Assembly: GCA_902613845.1 (NCBI GenBank)
Contig: CACMIW010000008.1
Location: forward strand, 1-33,670
Origin: an uncultured Alphaproteobacteria bacterium
GTDB lineage: Bacteria; Pseudomonadota; Alphaproteobacteria; HIMB59
Direction: 5' to 3'
DNA: 33,670 bases
Below, in pieces: positions 1 through 9,620 of the stretch. The notes under the pieces are model-generated. The model was not told the origin of the DNA and searched no databases. It saw only the letters and a list, made by a program, of their open reading frames with translations. The translations under genes were made by a program, and so were the position numbers. Numbering within the stretch: the first letter of the stretch is position 1; every line of letters starts with the position of its first letter.

Positions 1-1137
1 GATATTGCTGAGTGTGTCTCAAAAAATGATTTAACAGTTGCTTCAGTACTTTCAGGAAATAGAAATTTTGAAGGCAGAGTTAATCCACACGTTAAAGCTA
101 ATTATCTTGCCTCACCACCTTTAGTTGTAGCATATGCTTTAACAGGGTCTGTACTTATTAATTTAACAAGTGATCCCATTGGTATTGACACAGATGGTAA
201 TGATGTATTTTTAAAAGACATTTGGCCAAGCAATAGCGAAATCCGAAATGCTGTTGAAAAAAATGTATCGCCTGAAATGTTTAAAAAACAATATTCTAAT
301 GCTTTAGATGGGCCAAAAGAATGGCAAAAAATTAATACTTCTACGGGAGACCTATATAATTGGAATTCTTCATCAACTTACGTACAGAAACCTCCGTTTT
401 TTGATAATCAATCAAATGATGATAAAGAGATTAAGCCAATTGAGAATGCAAGACCTTTATTACTTCTAGGCAATAGTGTTACAACAGATCACATTTCACC
501 TGCAGGGGCTATTAAAGTTGATAGTCCTGCTGGCAACTACTTCATGGAACGGCAAATACGTCAAAATGATTTTAATTCATATGGTGCTAGAAGGGGCAAT
601 CATGAAGTAATGGTAAGGGGTACTTTTGCCAATATAAGAATTAAAAACCAACTGCTATCAAACGTTGAGGGCGGATACTCAATTTTAGAACCTGATAAGA
701 AAAAAATGAGTGTTTATGATGTTGCTATGGAGTATGCAAAAAGGTCTGAAAATGTTGTAGTTTTTGCAGGAGAAGAATACGGAACTGGATCATCGCGTGA
801 TTGGGCTGCAAAAGGTACGAAGTTATTAGGTATTAAGGCAGTTATTGCTGAAAGTTTTGAAAGAATACACCGATCAAATTTGGTTGGTATGGGAGTTCTG
901 CCTATACAACTTAAAAGTCACACAATAAATGATTTAAATATTCAATCGTCTGATTTAATAAATGTAAAACTTACTGAAGACCTGAAGCCTTTACAAGAAT
1001 TAGAAGTCATTATTCAAAGCAATGTGAGAAATATAAAAATAGATTGTATTTTAAGAATTGATACTATCAATGAGCTACAATATTATAAATCAGACGGCAT
1101 ATTAAATTTTGTTTTAAAAAATATTCTAAAAAATTAA
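1..1137 (+). CDS. acnA: Aconitate hydratase, 3' part (5' end outside window)
   Basis: Aconitase, which interconverts citrate and isocitrate in the TCA cycle. The frame is open from base 1, so the gene starts upstream; 378 residues are visible. The first codons give the aconitase stretch [20 protein letters not shown] (residues 19-38). Next come the start of the swivelling domain ([16 protein letters not shown], about residue 158) and the substrate-loop motif [16 protein letters not shown] near residue 256. The [4Fe-4S] cysteines would lie mostly upstream of the window. The stop TAA overlaps the sucB stop on the other strand by 4 bp (TTAA at 1134-1137), with no hairpin between them. Family assignment is secure. 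AcnA rather than AcnB is judged from the domain order, with the swivelling domain at the C-terminus. Confidence 0.96.
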   Translation, partial: DIAECVSKNDLTVASVLSGNRNFEGRVNPHVKANYLASPPLVVAYALTGSVLINLTSDPIGIDTDGNDVFLKDIWPSNSEIRNAVEKNVSPEMFKKQYSNALDGPKEWQKINTSTGDLYNWNSSSTYVQKPPFFDNQSNDDKEIKPIENARPLLLLGNSVTTDHISPAGAIKVDSPAGNYFMERQIRQNDFNSYGARRGNHEVMVRGTFANIRIKNQLLSNVEGGYSILEPDKKKMSVYDVAMEYAKRSENVVVFAGEEYGTGSSRDWAAKGTKLLGIKAVIAESFERIHRSNLVGMGVLPIQLKSHTINDLNIQSSDLINVKLTEDLKPLQELEVIIQSNVRNIKIDCILRIDTINELQYYKSDGILNFVLKNILKN

Positions 1138-2219
1138 ATAATTTTTGGATTTTCTAACAGTTCTTTCAGTCTAACTAAAAAAGTTACTGCTTGCTTACCA
1201 TCTATTAATCTGTGGTCATAACTTAATGCAATATACATCATTGGTTTTATAACAATCTTCTTTTTTACAGCAATAGGTCTATCAATTATTGAGTGCATAC
1301 CTAATATAGCACTTTGAGGTGGGTTGATAATTGGGGTGCTCATCATAGAGCCATATATTCCTCCATTTGTAATTGAGAATGTTCCTCCTGATAAATCACT
1401 CATGGCAAGTTTATTTGAATTTGCTTTCTCAGATAATTCAATAATATACTTTTCAATTTCTGCATTTGATAAATCTCCAGCATTTCTAATTATTGGAACA
1501 ACAAGCCCCTTTTCAGATCCAATTGCAATACCTATATCAAAGTAGTTTTTATAAATTATTTTATCTTCGTGAATTTCTGAATTAATCTCTGGTATTTCTT
1601 TTAAAACTTCTGTGCAGGCTTTAACAAAAAAAGACATAATGCCAAGTTTCACACCATGTTTTTTTTGAAAACTTGTTTGTTCTTTTTTTCTAAGAGACAT
1701 AATTGCTGACATATCTACTTCGTTAAATGTTGTGAGAATGGCAGCTGTATTTTGAGCTTCTTTTAACCTTCTGGCAATTGTTTGCCTTAATTTTGACATT
1801 GGGATAGTTTTTTCATCTAACGTAGAGTCATCTTTGTCGAAGTTTGGGAGATCAACTACCTTAGCTGGAGTTTTTGTTTGATTTTCGCTAACTTTAGAGA
1901 CATTAGATTGGTCCATTGTTTGTTTTTCTTCATTTATTTCTTCGATTTGACTTGTCTCTGGTTTGGGCTTTTGTTCTATCGTCGTATTTTCTGATATTTC
2001 AGCAATAGATTGACCAACATTCACAGTAGATCCCTCTGGGGTTATTATCTTTGTTAATTTTCCAGAGGTTTGAGCAGGTATTTCAATTGTGATTTTCTCT
2101 GTTTCAATTTCAGCTAAATTATCGCCAGACTCAAAGCTATCTCCCTCTTTGATCAACCAAGATGTAAGTGTGCCTTCAATGATCGACTCTCCAAGCTCAG
2201 GTACTGTTATGTTTTTCAT
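1134..2219 (-). CDS. sucB: 2-oxoglutarate dehydrogenase E2 (dihydrolipoyl succinyltransferase), no visible E3-binding domain
   Basis: E2 core of the 2-oxoglutarate dehydrogenase complex; moves succinyl groups from E1 to CoA. An N-terminal lipoyl domain (about 1-76) carries the modified lysine K42 in ETEKI. A low-complexity Glu/Lys/Ser/Thr linker (about 77-138) follows, then the acyltransferase domain from [14 protein letters not shown] to the end, with catalytic SYDHRLIDG (H336, D340). At 361 aa it is shorter than the usual 400-odd. I find no peripheral subunit-binding domain: the expected GTGxxGRxxKEDV motif is absent from the linker. The start overlaps the sucA stop by one base (TAATG), so translation is probably coupled. 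Last gene of the sdh-mdh-suc operon, convergent with aconitase. Confidence 0.96.
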   Translation of the reverse strand: MKNITVPELGESIIEGTLTSWLIKEGDSFESGDNLAEIETEKITIEIPAQTSGKLTKIITPEGSTVNVGQSIAEISENTTIEQKPKPETSQIEEINEEKQTMDQSNVSKVSENQTKTPAKVVDLPNFDKDDSTLDEKTIPMSKLRQTIARRLKEAQNTAAILTTFNEVDMSAIMSLRKKEQTSFQKKHGVKLGIMSFFVKACTEVLKEIPEINSEIHEDKIIYKNYFDIGIAIGSEKGLVVPIIRNAGDLSNAEIEKYIIELSEKANSNKLAMSDLSGGTFSITNGGIYGSMMSTPIINPPQSAILGMHSIIDRPIAVKKKIVIKPMMYIALSYDHRLIDGKQAVTFLVRLKELLENPKII

Positions 2220-5068
2220 TACTCTTTAGGTAAGTTTTTAAATTTCATAAAACTGACACCACTTCTTTCTTTTATAACACGTTTTAGTGATGATTTAAGA
2301 GCTAATTCTTTTATTAGTTGCTGATTAGTACTATGTCTTTTTGATATGCCTGTAGCAGGAGCTGCTGCAGGGCGTCTTCCAACATAATGAACTTTTTTGG
2401 TTAAATTATTTTTTACTAACACATGTCTAATACGACTTTTAACAAAACTCCATGCTCCCATATTTTTTGGCTCCTCTTGAACCCATAAAATCTCACTTTC
2501 TTTATGTTTTAATATAACCTCTCCTATGGCATCAAATGGAAATGGATAAATTTGCTCAATACGAACTATTTTTACATCTTTAATATTATTCTTTGTTCTA
2601 AAATCATCTAATTCATAAAATATTTTTCCAGAGCAGAAAATTATCCTTTTTGGGTTTTTGATTTCATCTTCAATAAGGCGATGAAACGATGAGCGTCCAG
2701 TAAATTCACTAATAGAGGATACATTATTTGGGTGGCGCAGTGTGGATTTAGGGGTAAATACTATTAGCGGTTTTCTAAAATTTCTATGTATTTGCCTTCT
2801 CAAAGCATGAAAGTAGCTTGCAGGAGTGCTGCAATTTACAATCTGAACGTTATCTTCTGCTGCCATTTGAAGAAATCTTTCTATTCTTGCGCTGGAGTGT
2901 TCAGGACCCATACCCTCATGACCATGGGGTAATAACATGACTAATCCACTCATTTGCATCCATTTTCTCTCACTTGAAGCAATAAACTGGTCAATAATAA
3001 TTTGGGCACCGTTGGCAAAATCTCCAAATTGGGCCTCCCATAAAACCAAAGTATTTGGGTCTGCTAATGAGTACCCATATTCAAAACCTAGGACACCTAA
3101 TTCAGAGAGAAAACTATCAATTACTTCAAACTGTTTTTGATTTTTAGCAATGTGATTGAGTGGAATATATCTCTCTTCTGATTTTTGATCATAAAAAACT
3201 GAGTGTCTCTGACTGAAAGTTCCCCTTCCAGAATCTTGACCTGCAAGTCTCACTCTATATCCTTCCTTTAACAATGCTCCAAATGCTAAAGCCTCAGCAA
3301 AAGACCAGTCAATATTCTTTCCTGATTTTATTGAAGTTAATCGAGATTTATTAAATTTTTCTAATTTAGGATGAAGATTAAATCCTTTAGGTATTTGTGA
3401 AATTTTTGTGCCAATTTCCTTTAAGGATTTCTCTGACTCAGCTGTTCTACCTCTTCTAAGTGGATCTTTTGGTGCAAGACTTAATCCACTCCATTGTCCA
3501 CCCATCCAAGATTTTGTTTTTAATTTATAGCTTTTTGCTTTTTCAAATTTCTTCTCAAGATCAGACCATATTCTGTCTTTGATGAAGTCTACCTGTTTTG
3601 TATTTACTACTTCTTGGCTTATAAGTTTATCTGCATAAATACTAGCAACTGTTTTTTTCTTTTTTATAGTTTGATACATCAATGGTTGAGTAAAAGAGGG
3701 CTCGTCACCCTCGTTATGTCCATGTTTTCTGTAACAAAACATATCGACAAGTGTATCTTTTTTGAATGTGTTTCTAAACTCTGTTGCAGCTCTTGAGGCT
3801 AAAACAACAGCCTCTGGGTCATCTCCATTTACATGAAATATTGGGGATTGAACAATTTTTCCTATCTCTGAAGAGTAAGGCGCAGATCGGCTATATTGAG
3901 GACTGGTTGTAAATCCAATTTGATTATTAATAATAAAGTGAATTAGTCCGCCAATTCTGTAGCCATTTAATTGTGACATAGTAAAGGTTTCAGCAACAAT
4001 ACCTTGACCAGCAATTGCTGCGTCTCCATGAATTAGTAGACCTGAAACTTTCGTATTATTTTTGTCTTGAATAATTGTTTGTTTAGCTCTTATTTTGCCG
4101 GCTACAACTGGATTTACTGCTTCTAAGTGAGAGGGATTAGCAGCCATACTCACATGAATAATCTTACCTCCAAAACTTCTATCAGAGCTTGCACCTAAAT
4201 GATATTTGACATCACCAGAGCCCTGATCACTGAGGGCATTCTCGCCTCCATGGATAAATTCTCCAAAAATTTGAACATGAGGTTTTTTTACTATGTTGGC
4301 TAATATATTTAGTCTTCCTCTGTGGGCGCATGCAAAGGAAAAATCTTCTACACCATATTCTGAGGATCTTTTTAAAATCTGTTCAAGCGCAGGTATTGTA
4401 GACTCAGCTCCTTCAAGTCCAAATCTTTTGGTACCTCTGTACTTTGTATCTAGAAACTTTTCAAAATATTCTGCTGTAATTAATCTCTCCAAGATTGTCC
4501 TTTTACCCTTAGAGGTTAATTGCATATCTTTTTTTTCTTCTATTCTATCCTTCAGCCATTTGTATTCTTCGGCGGACTGAATATGTTTGTATTCAATTGC
4601 CAAGGTGCCAGAATAGATGCTTTGAAGTTTTTCAAAAACTTCACGCACAGTAGCTTTCTGAAATCCTAAATATCCAAATAGAAAAATTTTTCGATCATAA
4701 TCTTTTTTTTGAAAACCGTAATACTCGGGATCTAAACCTGATGGATTGTTCTTTGCCATTAAACCTAAAGGGTCTAAATCAGCTATAAGGTGCCCTATCT
4801 CTCTGTAAGCTCTTATCATCATTACAAGTCGAAGAGAGTCAGTAATTGCCTGATCAAGAGAAATCTGATTAAAATCAATGTTTCTTGAGGTCTGTGACCA
4901 ATTTATTTTTTGATAGTCAGCTAGAATAGAAATTTCCTCAGGAGCAAGAGCTTTAAAGAATTCATGCCAGCTCTTATCAACAAGACTTGGGTCTTTTATA
5001 TAATCTCTATATATCGCTATTACTTGAGAGGCATTATTAGTTGTGAGAAATGAATTATAAGATCTCAT
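2219..5068 (-). CDS. sucA: 2-oxoglutarate dehydrogenase E1 component
   Basis: Thiamine-diphosphate-dependent decarboxylase of the 2-oxoglutarate dehydrogenase complex. It has 949 residues, close to the family's usual length. The N-terminus ([20 protein letters not shown], residues 6-25) is the typical SucA tail. HRGRLN (249-254), GDAAIAGQG (348-356) and NNQIGFTT (381-388) belong to the ThDP/Mg site, and [20 protein letters not shown] is in the transketolase-like half. The ATG at 5068 lacks a clear Shine-Dalgarno and sits at the edge of a possible hairpin (5067-5097). The gene lies 51 bp after mdh and is coupled to sucB by TAATG. The frame is intact throughout. Confidence 0.98.
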   Translation of the reverse strand: MRSYNSFLTTNNASQVIAIYRDYIKDPSLVDKSWHEFFKALAPEEISILADYQKINWSQTSRNIDFNQISLDQAITDSLRLVMMIRAYREIGHLIADLDPLGLMAKNNPSGLDPEYYGFQKKDYDRKIFLFGYLGFQKATVREVFEKLQSIYSGTLAIEYKHIQSAEEYKWLKDRIEEKKDMQLTSKGKRTILERLITAEYFEKFLDTKYRGTKRFGLEGAESTIPALEQILKRSSEYGVEDFSFACAHRGRLNILANIVKKPHVQIFGEFIHGGENALSDQGSGDVKYHLGASSDRSFGGKIIHVSMAANPSHLEAVNPVVAGKIRAKQTIIQDKNNTKVSGLLIHGDAAIAGQGIVAETFTMSQLNGYRIGGLIHFIINNQIGFTTSPQYSRSAPYSSEIGKIVQSPIFHVNGDDPEAVVLASRAATEFRNTFKKDTLVDMFCYRKHGHNEGDEPSFTQPLMYQTIKKKKTVASIYADKLISQEVVNTKQVDFIKDRIWSDLEKKFEKAKSYKLKTKSWMGGQWSGLSLAPKDPLRRGRTAESEKSLKEIGTKISQIPKGFNLHPKLEKFNKSRLTSIKSGKNIDWSFAEALAFGALLKEGYRVRLAGQDSGRGTFSQRHSVFYDQKSEERYIPLNHIAKNQKQFEVIDSFLSELGVLGFEYGYSLADPNTLVLWEAQFGDFANGAQIIIDQFIASSERKWMQMSGLVMLLPHGHEGMGPEHSSARIERFLQMAAEDNVQIVNCSTPASYFHALRRQIHRNFRKPLIVFTPKSTLRHPNNVSSISEFTGRSSFHRLIEDEIKNPKRIIFCSGKIFYELDDFRTKNNIKDVKIVRIEQIYPFPFDAIGEVILKHKESEILWVQEEPKNMGAWSFVKSRIRHVLVKNNLTKKVHYVGRRPAAAPATGISKRHSTNQQLIKELALKSSLKRVIKERSGVSFMKFKNLPKE

Positions 5069-5119
5069 TAATAGGTTTATGTATACGCCTATCTAATAAA
5101 GATGTCATTTGATTTTTGA

Positions 5120-6065
5120 TCATAAAAGCTTATCAACAGCTGATACTAAACCCTGCACAGATTTGACAGATTTTTTTAACATTAATTTCTCTTTTGCTGT
5201 GAGTTTTACCTCAATAATTTTTTCAATTCCTTTATTTCCAATAATTGTAGGTACTCCCATATACATATTTTTAAGGCCATATTGGCCATTGATATAAGCA
5301 GCACAAGGTAAAAGTTTTTTTTGATTTAATAAAAAAGCCTCTGCCATCTGAATTGCCGAACTAGCAGGTGCGTAGAAAGCTGATCCATTTTTTAATAACT
5401 TAACGATTTCGCCACCGCCCATTCTCGTTCGATCGACTATTTTTTCAATTTTTGAATAAGGGAATTTTTTAAGCTTTATAAAATCGATTAAAGGGACACC
5501 TCCTATTGTTGTGTAATTAATTAGAGGGACCATGTCATCTCCATGGCCTCCTAATACAAATGTTTCAACATCATTCACGGATACCTTCAAAGCATCTGAT
5601 AAAAAGTATTTCATTCGGGAGGAGTCCAATACTCCCGCCATTCCCACACACATATTTTTGGGTATTTTGGAATATTTCTGGAGAACGTATACCATCGCAT
5701 CTAGTGGGTTTGTAATACAAATAACAAATGCTTTAGGAGCATATTTTTTTATATCTAGTGCAATTTTTTTTATTATTTTTCCATTGATCTCAAGTAAATC
5801 ATCTCTACTCATTCCAGGTTTACGGGGTAAGCCAGCAGTTATGATGATAACGTCAGATCCCTTCATTTTTGAAAAAATCATTGGTACCTTCAATTGACCC
5901 TGTAAAACCTTCGACTGCTGATGATTGACTAAGGTCTAAAGCTTTTCCTTGAGGCATCCCGGTAACAACATCAATAAGTGTTATATTACCGAGTTTTTTT
6001 AAAGCTAATAAATGTGCGAGTGTGCCTCCAATATTTCCAGCACCAATTAGTGATATTTTATTCAC
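5120..6065 (-). CDS. mdh: Malate dehydrogenase, interrupted by a single-base frameshift
   Basis: NAD-dependent malate dehydrogenase (malate to oxaloacetate). The gene begins at GTG 6065, overlapping the sdhB stop by 4 bp (GTGA). It reads the Rossmann motif GAGNIGG (residues 8-14) and EGTNDFF, then hits TGA after 70 codons. The remainder continues one frame over, from [20 protein letters not shown] through ITNPLDAM and the GGHGDDM active-site region to the stop at 5120. Removing one base from the run at 5872-5877 (T6 on the coding strand), or from the adjacent A5, gives a continuous 314-aa protein with no gap against the family pattern GTNDYxxxxGxDVVIxTAG. As written it would be inactive. Sequencing error is most likely; a real mutation or slippage is possible. 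Confidence 0.93.
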
Positions 6066-6865
6066 TTATTATCCATTTTGGATATTTCATGTTTTATTTC
6101 AGCTATCGCTTTAGCTGGATTTAATCCTTTCGGACAAGAGTTCGTGCAATTCATAATCGAATGACATCTATATAGTTTAAAACTATCATCTAATTCATTC
6201 AACCTTTCTTTTTTTTCTTCATCTCTACTATCTTGTATCCAACGATTTGCTTGAAGCAATACAGCTGGTCCTAAATATTTATCCTCATTCCACCAATAAC
6301 TAGGACAAGAAGTGCTACATGAGAAACACATAACACATTCCCATTTACCATCTAATTTATCTCTGTCTTCGACTGACTGTAAGTTTTCACGTTTATTATT
6401 TGGGGACTTTTTATTTAACCATGGTTTTATAGATTTAAATTGTTCAAATGCTTTTTTTAAATCAACTACTAAATCTTTTAAAACCTTCATATGAGGAAGA
6501 GGATAAATATTTATTTCATCCGAACACTCTTCTATATGTTTTTGACATGCAAGTGTATTTACTCCATCTATGTTCATTGCACATGATCCACAAACACCCT
6601 CTCTACAAGATTTTCTAAAAGTTAAACTTGGATCAACTTCAGCTTTTATTTTATTTAATATATCTAGAACCATTGTTCCTGCTTTAGCTACATCAATTTC
6701 AAATCGATCGATTTGAGGAGGGGTATTTTCATCACCAGACCACCTATAAACATTTATAATTCGGATATCATGATTTTGTTGAGATTGCTCGTCAATGAGA
6801 TCGACATTAGAATAAGATTTTCCTTTAACTGGAACTGAGTTTTTTGGAAGAGTAAGTTGTACCAT
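6062..6865 (-). CDS. sdhB: Succinate dehydrogenase iron-sulfur subunit
   Basis: Iron-sulfur subunit of complex II, carrying electrons from SdhA flavin to quinone at the membrane anchor. It has 267 residues. The [2Fe-2S] cysteines are C87, C92, C95 and C107 (CREGVCGSC...C). The [4Fe-4S] ligands are C177, C180 and C183, and the [3Fe-4S] set is C234, C240 and C244, with C187 completing the 4Fe/3Fe region. An N-terminal segment of about 30 residues before the ferredoxin fold is slightly longer than usual, but ATG 6865 directly follows the restored sdhA stop (TAAATG), so this start is well supported. The stop overlaps the mdh GTG. Confidence 0.98.
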   Translation of the reverse strand: MVQLTLPKNSVPVKGKSYSNVDLIDEQSQQNHDIRIINVYRWSGDENTPPQIDRFEIDVAKAGTMVLDILNKIKAEVDPSLTFRKSCREGVCGSCAMNIDGVNTLACQKHIEECSDEINIYPLPHMKVLKDLVVDLKKAFEQFKSIKPWLNKKSPNNKRENLQSVEDRDKLDGKWECVMCFSCSTSCPSYWWNEDKYLGPAVLLQANRWIQDSRDEEKKERLNELDDSFKLYRCHSIMNCTNSCPKGLNPAKAIAEIKHEISKMDNK

Positions 6866-8645
6866 TTAATAAACCCTTACTTGTGGTTGGATGACAGAGA
6901 TTTGATTACTCAGTGTAGTCATTCTCACTGGTCTATGGGTGACTTTATAATCAGTGACATCCCCCCCAAAAAAGACTGTGTTTTAACCAATTTTCATCAT
7001 CTCTGTCTGGAAAGTCCTCTCTAGCGTGAGCACCTCTACTTTCAGTTCTTTGCTCAGCAGAAACACCAACACTTCCAGCAACCTGCATTAAATTATGTAG
7101 TTCTAAAGCTTCAACTAAATCTGTATTAAAAACATCAGACTGATCTTTAACTTTAATATGTTTTAAATCTTGTGACATCGAGGCTAATTCATCATTGCCT
7201 AATTTCAAAGTTTCACCTTCTCTGTAAACACCAAATCTTTTTTGAACAGTCTTTTGCATCCTCTCTCTTAGCTCACCGACTGAAACATCTCCTTTGTTAC
7301 TTTTAATAGACTCTAATCTCTCTATGATAGAATTTGTTTGCGACACAGATGGGGTTCTCAATGACTCTTTGGTATCAATAACTTGGCCGGCCTGAATTGC
7401 TGCACCCCTTCCAAAAACTACAAGCTCAGCTAAAGCATTTGTTCCAAGTCGATTAGCTCCATGAACTGAAGCGCATGCAGCTTCTCCGATAGCCATTAGT
7501 CCCTCACAGACTTCTTCTGTATTAGAGTCACTTGGTTTCAAAACCTCTGCTTTAAAGTTTGTAGGAATTCCACCCATACAATAATGAACAGTTGGAATTA
7601 CTGGGATTGGCTCTTTTGAAATATCTCTTCCACAAAAGGCTTTAACTGACTCAGAAATACCAGGTAATCTTTTTGCAAGCATATCAGCATCAAGATGTTC
7701 CAAATGAAGATTTATATAATCTTTGTTAGGTCCGCATCCTCTACCTGCGCTAATCTCTTTGCTTATGAATCTTGATATGACATCTCTAGCTGCAAGATCT
7801 TTTGCGTTCGGGGCATATTCTAACATAAACCTTGTGCCTTCGTTGTTCTTAAGAATACCTCCTTCACCTCTAGCTGCTTCTGAAATTAAAACACCCACAC
7901 CATATATTCCTGTTGGATGGAATTGAATAAACTCCATATCAGATAGAGGAAGACCGGCTCTCAGAGCTATGCCTGCTCCATCACCAGTGCAAATATGGGC
8001 GCTTGTTGAGGATTGAAAAATTCTTCCATAACCCCCAGTTGCAAGAATTGTCATTTTTGCAATAAAACGATGCAATGATCCGTCCTCTATACTAATTGCT
8101 AAAAGACCACAAATTGTATCATTGTCATCTTTTAGTAAGTCTATAGCGAAATATTCGTTATAAAAATCAACATCATTTTTGAGGCTTTGTTGATACAGAG
8201 TATGGAGTAATGCGTGACCAGTCCTGTCAGCTGCAGCGCAAGCTCGGCTTGCTGGCTCGCCTTTACCATTTTTTGTCATATGGCCGCCAAAAGGTCTTTG
8301 ATAAATCTTACCATCATCTGTTCTTGAAAATGGCATACCATAATGTTCAAGCTCAACAATTGAGTCGACTGCATTTGAGCATAAATATTCAATACTGTCT
8401 TGATCACCCAGCCAGTCTGAGCCTTTTACAGTGTCAAACATATGCCACTGCCAGCTGTCCTCACCCATATTAGCTAAGGCAGCTCCAATTCCACCTTGAG
8501 CCGCAACAGTATGACTTCTTGTAGGGTAAACTTTTGAGACACATGCAGTTTTAAGGCCTTGTTCAGAACACCCCAAAGCTGCTCTCAAGCCCGCTCCACC
8601 AGCACCTAATACAACTACATCCAATTTATGATCTGTATAATTCAT
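6866..8645 (-). CDS. sdhA: Succinate dehydrogenase flavoprotein subunit, C-terminus frameshifted
   Basis: Catalytic flavoprotein of complex II (succinate to fumarate). ATG 8645 follows the sdhD stop by one base. The open frame extends upstream to 8690, but that part lies inside sdhD and lacks family sequence. From this start the FAD motif is [11 protein letters not shown], and the covalent-FAD histidine falls at H45 ([11 protein letters not shown]), the E. coli numbering as I know it. As written the frame ends at a TGA (6951-6953) just after [13 protein letters not shown]. Dropping one C from C7 at 6961-6967 (G7 on the coding strand) continues the protein through [14 protein letters not shown] to QVRVY and a TAA at 6866-6868. 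That is the normal SdhA ending, gives 592 aa and exactly abuts sdhB. Confidence 0.95.
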
Positions 8646-8646
8646 A

Positions 8647-8958
8647 TTAAAAAAATAACACCGGTAAAAAGAGGAGAAAGGAAATACCAATAATTCCGTC
8701 TGTTATTAAAGAATAAAGTTTCATTTTATTTAATTGAAAATAATCCTCATAAACTTTGCCCAGTTGAATTCTAATATGAAGCATTGATATGATAAAAAAA
8801 ATTAATAATAAAATTTTATTAGTGGAAGTAGATAATGAGATAACGAGAGAATTTACATCGGAGTAAGAACTTAAAAAAAATAAAATAAACCAATAACTAA
8901 TAGGAATTAACGCTAGATATAAAAATCTTTCTATTTTCCACTTTTGAGAAGCTTTCAT
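8647..8958 (-). CDS. sdhD: Succinate dehydrogenase membrane anchor subunit
   Basis: Second membrane anchor of complex II; helps bind haem b and quinone. The frame is open from 8973, but ATG 8958 forms a TAATG junction with the sdhC stop, the same arrangement as sucA/sucB, and yields the natural start [12 protein letters not shown] (103 aa). Three hydrophobic helices are visible: [28 protein letters not shown] and a C-terminal stretch ending at [10 protein letters not shown]. The histidine in [16 protein letters not shown] fits the haem-ligand position of the SdhD pattern HxxxGxxxxxxDY. Sequence is otherwise weakly conserved, so identity rests on this motif and on position between sdhC and sdhA. 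Confidence 0.9.
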   Translation of the reverse strand: MKASQKWKIERFLYLALIPISYWFILFFLSSYSDVNSLVISLSTSTNKILLLIFFIISMLHIRIQLGKVYEDYFQLNKMKLYSLITDGIIGISFLLFLPVLFF

Positions 8959-9323
8959 TAAAATATCATCCAAGTAAAAATCAAAGTCATTATAATATTT
9001 GCTACTAGAATGAGATATGTCACTAAGTAGACATTTTTAAGATCCATTCCAATTGAAAATGACCATAAGAAATATTTAAAACCATTTAACAAATGATGAT
9101 TAAAGATAAAAAACCAAAAGACAAATATTAGCTTTATAGGTAGCAAGTTTATCAACAATGTTAATACTTGATTAAGTTGAGGAAGAAAATTTAAGCTTCC
9201 TAACCAAATTGCAAAAAAAGGCAAAGAAAAAGCAAATGCAATTACTCCTATCCTGCTGGAGATAGAAAATACCATTGTTAAAAAAGGTCTATATATTTGC
9301 AAATGTGGTGATATTGGAGCCAT
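8958..9323 (-). CDS. sdhC: Succinate dehydrogenase cytochrome b556 subunit
   Basis: First membrane anchor of complex II and first gene of the seven-gene TCA operon. The 121-residue protein opens with the SdhC signature PISPHLQIYRPFLTMVFSIS and has three transmembrane helices. The segment FNHHLLNGFKYFLW matches the helix-two HxxNGxRHLxWD pattern, with a histidine in the haem-ligand region. The start MAPISPHLQ agrees with family N-termini; no strong Shine-Dalgarno is visible. Transcription should start in the 297-bp divergent region 9324-9620, which carries an inverted repeat about 55 bp upstream of this start. Confidence 0.93.
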   Translation of the reverse strand: MAPISPHLQIYRPFLTMVFSISSRIGVIAFAFSLPFFAIWLGSLNFLPQLNQVLTLLINLLPIKLIFVFWFFIFNHHLLNGFKYFLWSFSIGMDLKNVYLVTYLILVANIIMTLIFTWMIF

Positions 9324-9376
9324 AGAAAGGCAATATATTTAAAAATGTCTTATAGTAAAAAACTATTATTTTATTA

Positions 9377-9395
9377 ATTCATGCGTTACATGAAT
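9377..9395. promoter_or_regulatory. Operator-like inverted repeat upstream of sdhC
   Basis: ATTCATG-CGTTA-CATGAAT: two perfect 7-bp arms with a 5-bp spacer, about 55 bp upstream of sdhC. The dyad size suits a dimeric regulator binding site. No regulator gene is nearby, so the factor is unknown. A role in sdh regulation is inference from position. Confidence 0.4.
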
Positions 9396-9486
9396 AAATT
9401 AAGGCTGTGGAAAAAATGTTAATCAAATTACCCATTTATTGAAATTAAGGTTCTGAAAATGCCCTATATTCAATTAAAATCCAATC

Positions 9487-9570
9487 AGGTCGTGAACATT
9501 TTTGTTTAAATGTGCCGAATCTCACCCCGCATGAGAAAGCTTTATTCATATAAAGTTGGCACCACGACCT
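9487..9570 (+). ncRNA. Candidate structured RNA or riboswitch-like element upstream of the TRAP operon
   Basis: An 84-nt stretch folds on paper into five helices. P1 is 9487-9494 with 9563-9570 (AGGTCGTG/CACGACCT, 8 perfect pairs). P2 is 9496-9501 with 9508-9513. P3 is 9514-9516 with 9558-9560, extendable to GTGCC/GGCAC at the expense of P2. P4 is 9520-9524 with 9532-9536, loop CCCCGCA. P5 is 9538-9545 with 9550-9557, tetraloop TCAT. Stems are richer in G and C than the flanks. A G-U pair in P5 (9539/9556) would be C-A on the other strand, slightly favouring the + strand. I do not recognise a known riboswitch class. It ends 50 bp before dctQ. Confidence 0.5.
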
Positions 9571-9620
9571 ATCAATATACTCTCTTTAATATGTTAATTG
9601 TCTATATATAATCTGCTGCT

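Larger units (their letters stand above)
9324..9620. other. Divergent intergenic region sdhC / dctQ
   Basis: This gap has no convincing ORF. From left to right it holds a short hairpin ATAGT-AAAAA-ACTAT (9352-9366), a perfect 7+7 inverted repeat (9377-9395), an AT-rich stretch with a weak TATATT box at 9465-9470, the multi-stem RNA candidate (9487-9570), and a TATAAT-like box at 9607-9612. That last box is only 8 bases before the dctQ ATG and would imply a nearly leaderless transcript. I found no strong -35/-10 pair with 17-bp spacing on either strand. Confidence 0.6.

Noticed and set aside
1324-1545. Open frames on the strand opposite sucB, sucA, mdh, sdhA, leuB and leuC
   Set aside because: They are antisense shadows of well-conserved genes and show no family motifs or start signals.
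5866-5877. Programmed +1 frameshifting in mdh
   Set aside because: A slip on TTT is possible, but two other genes have the same kind of homopolymer insertion, so error is favoured. It is kept only as a check in the findings.
8646-8690. Upstream extension of sdhA by 15 codons
   Set aside because: It lies inside sdhD, encodes no family sequence, and the downstream ATG gives the normal N-terminus with the flavin histidine at position 45.
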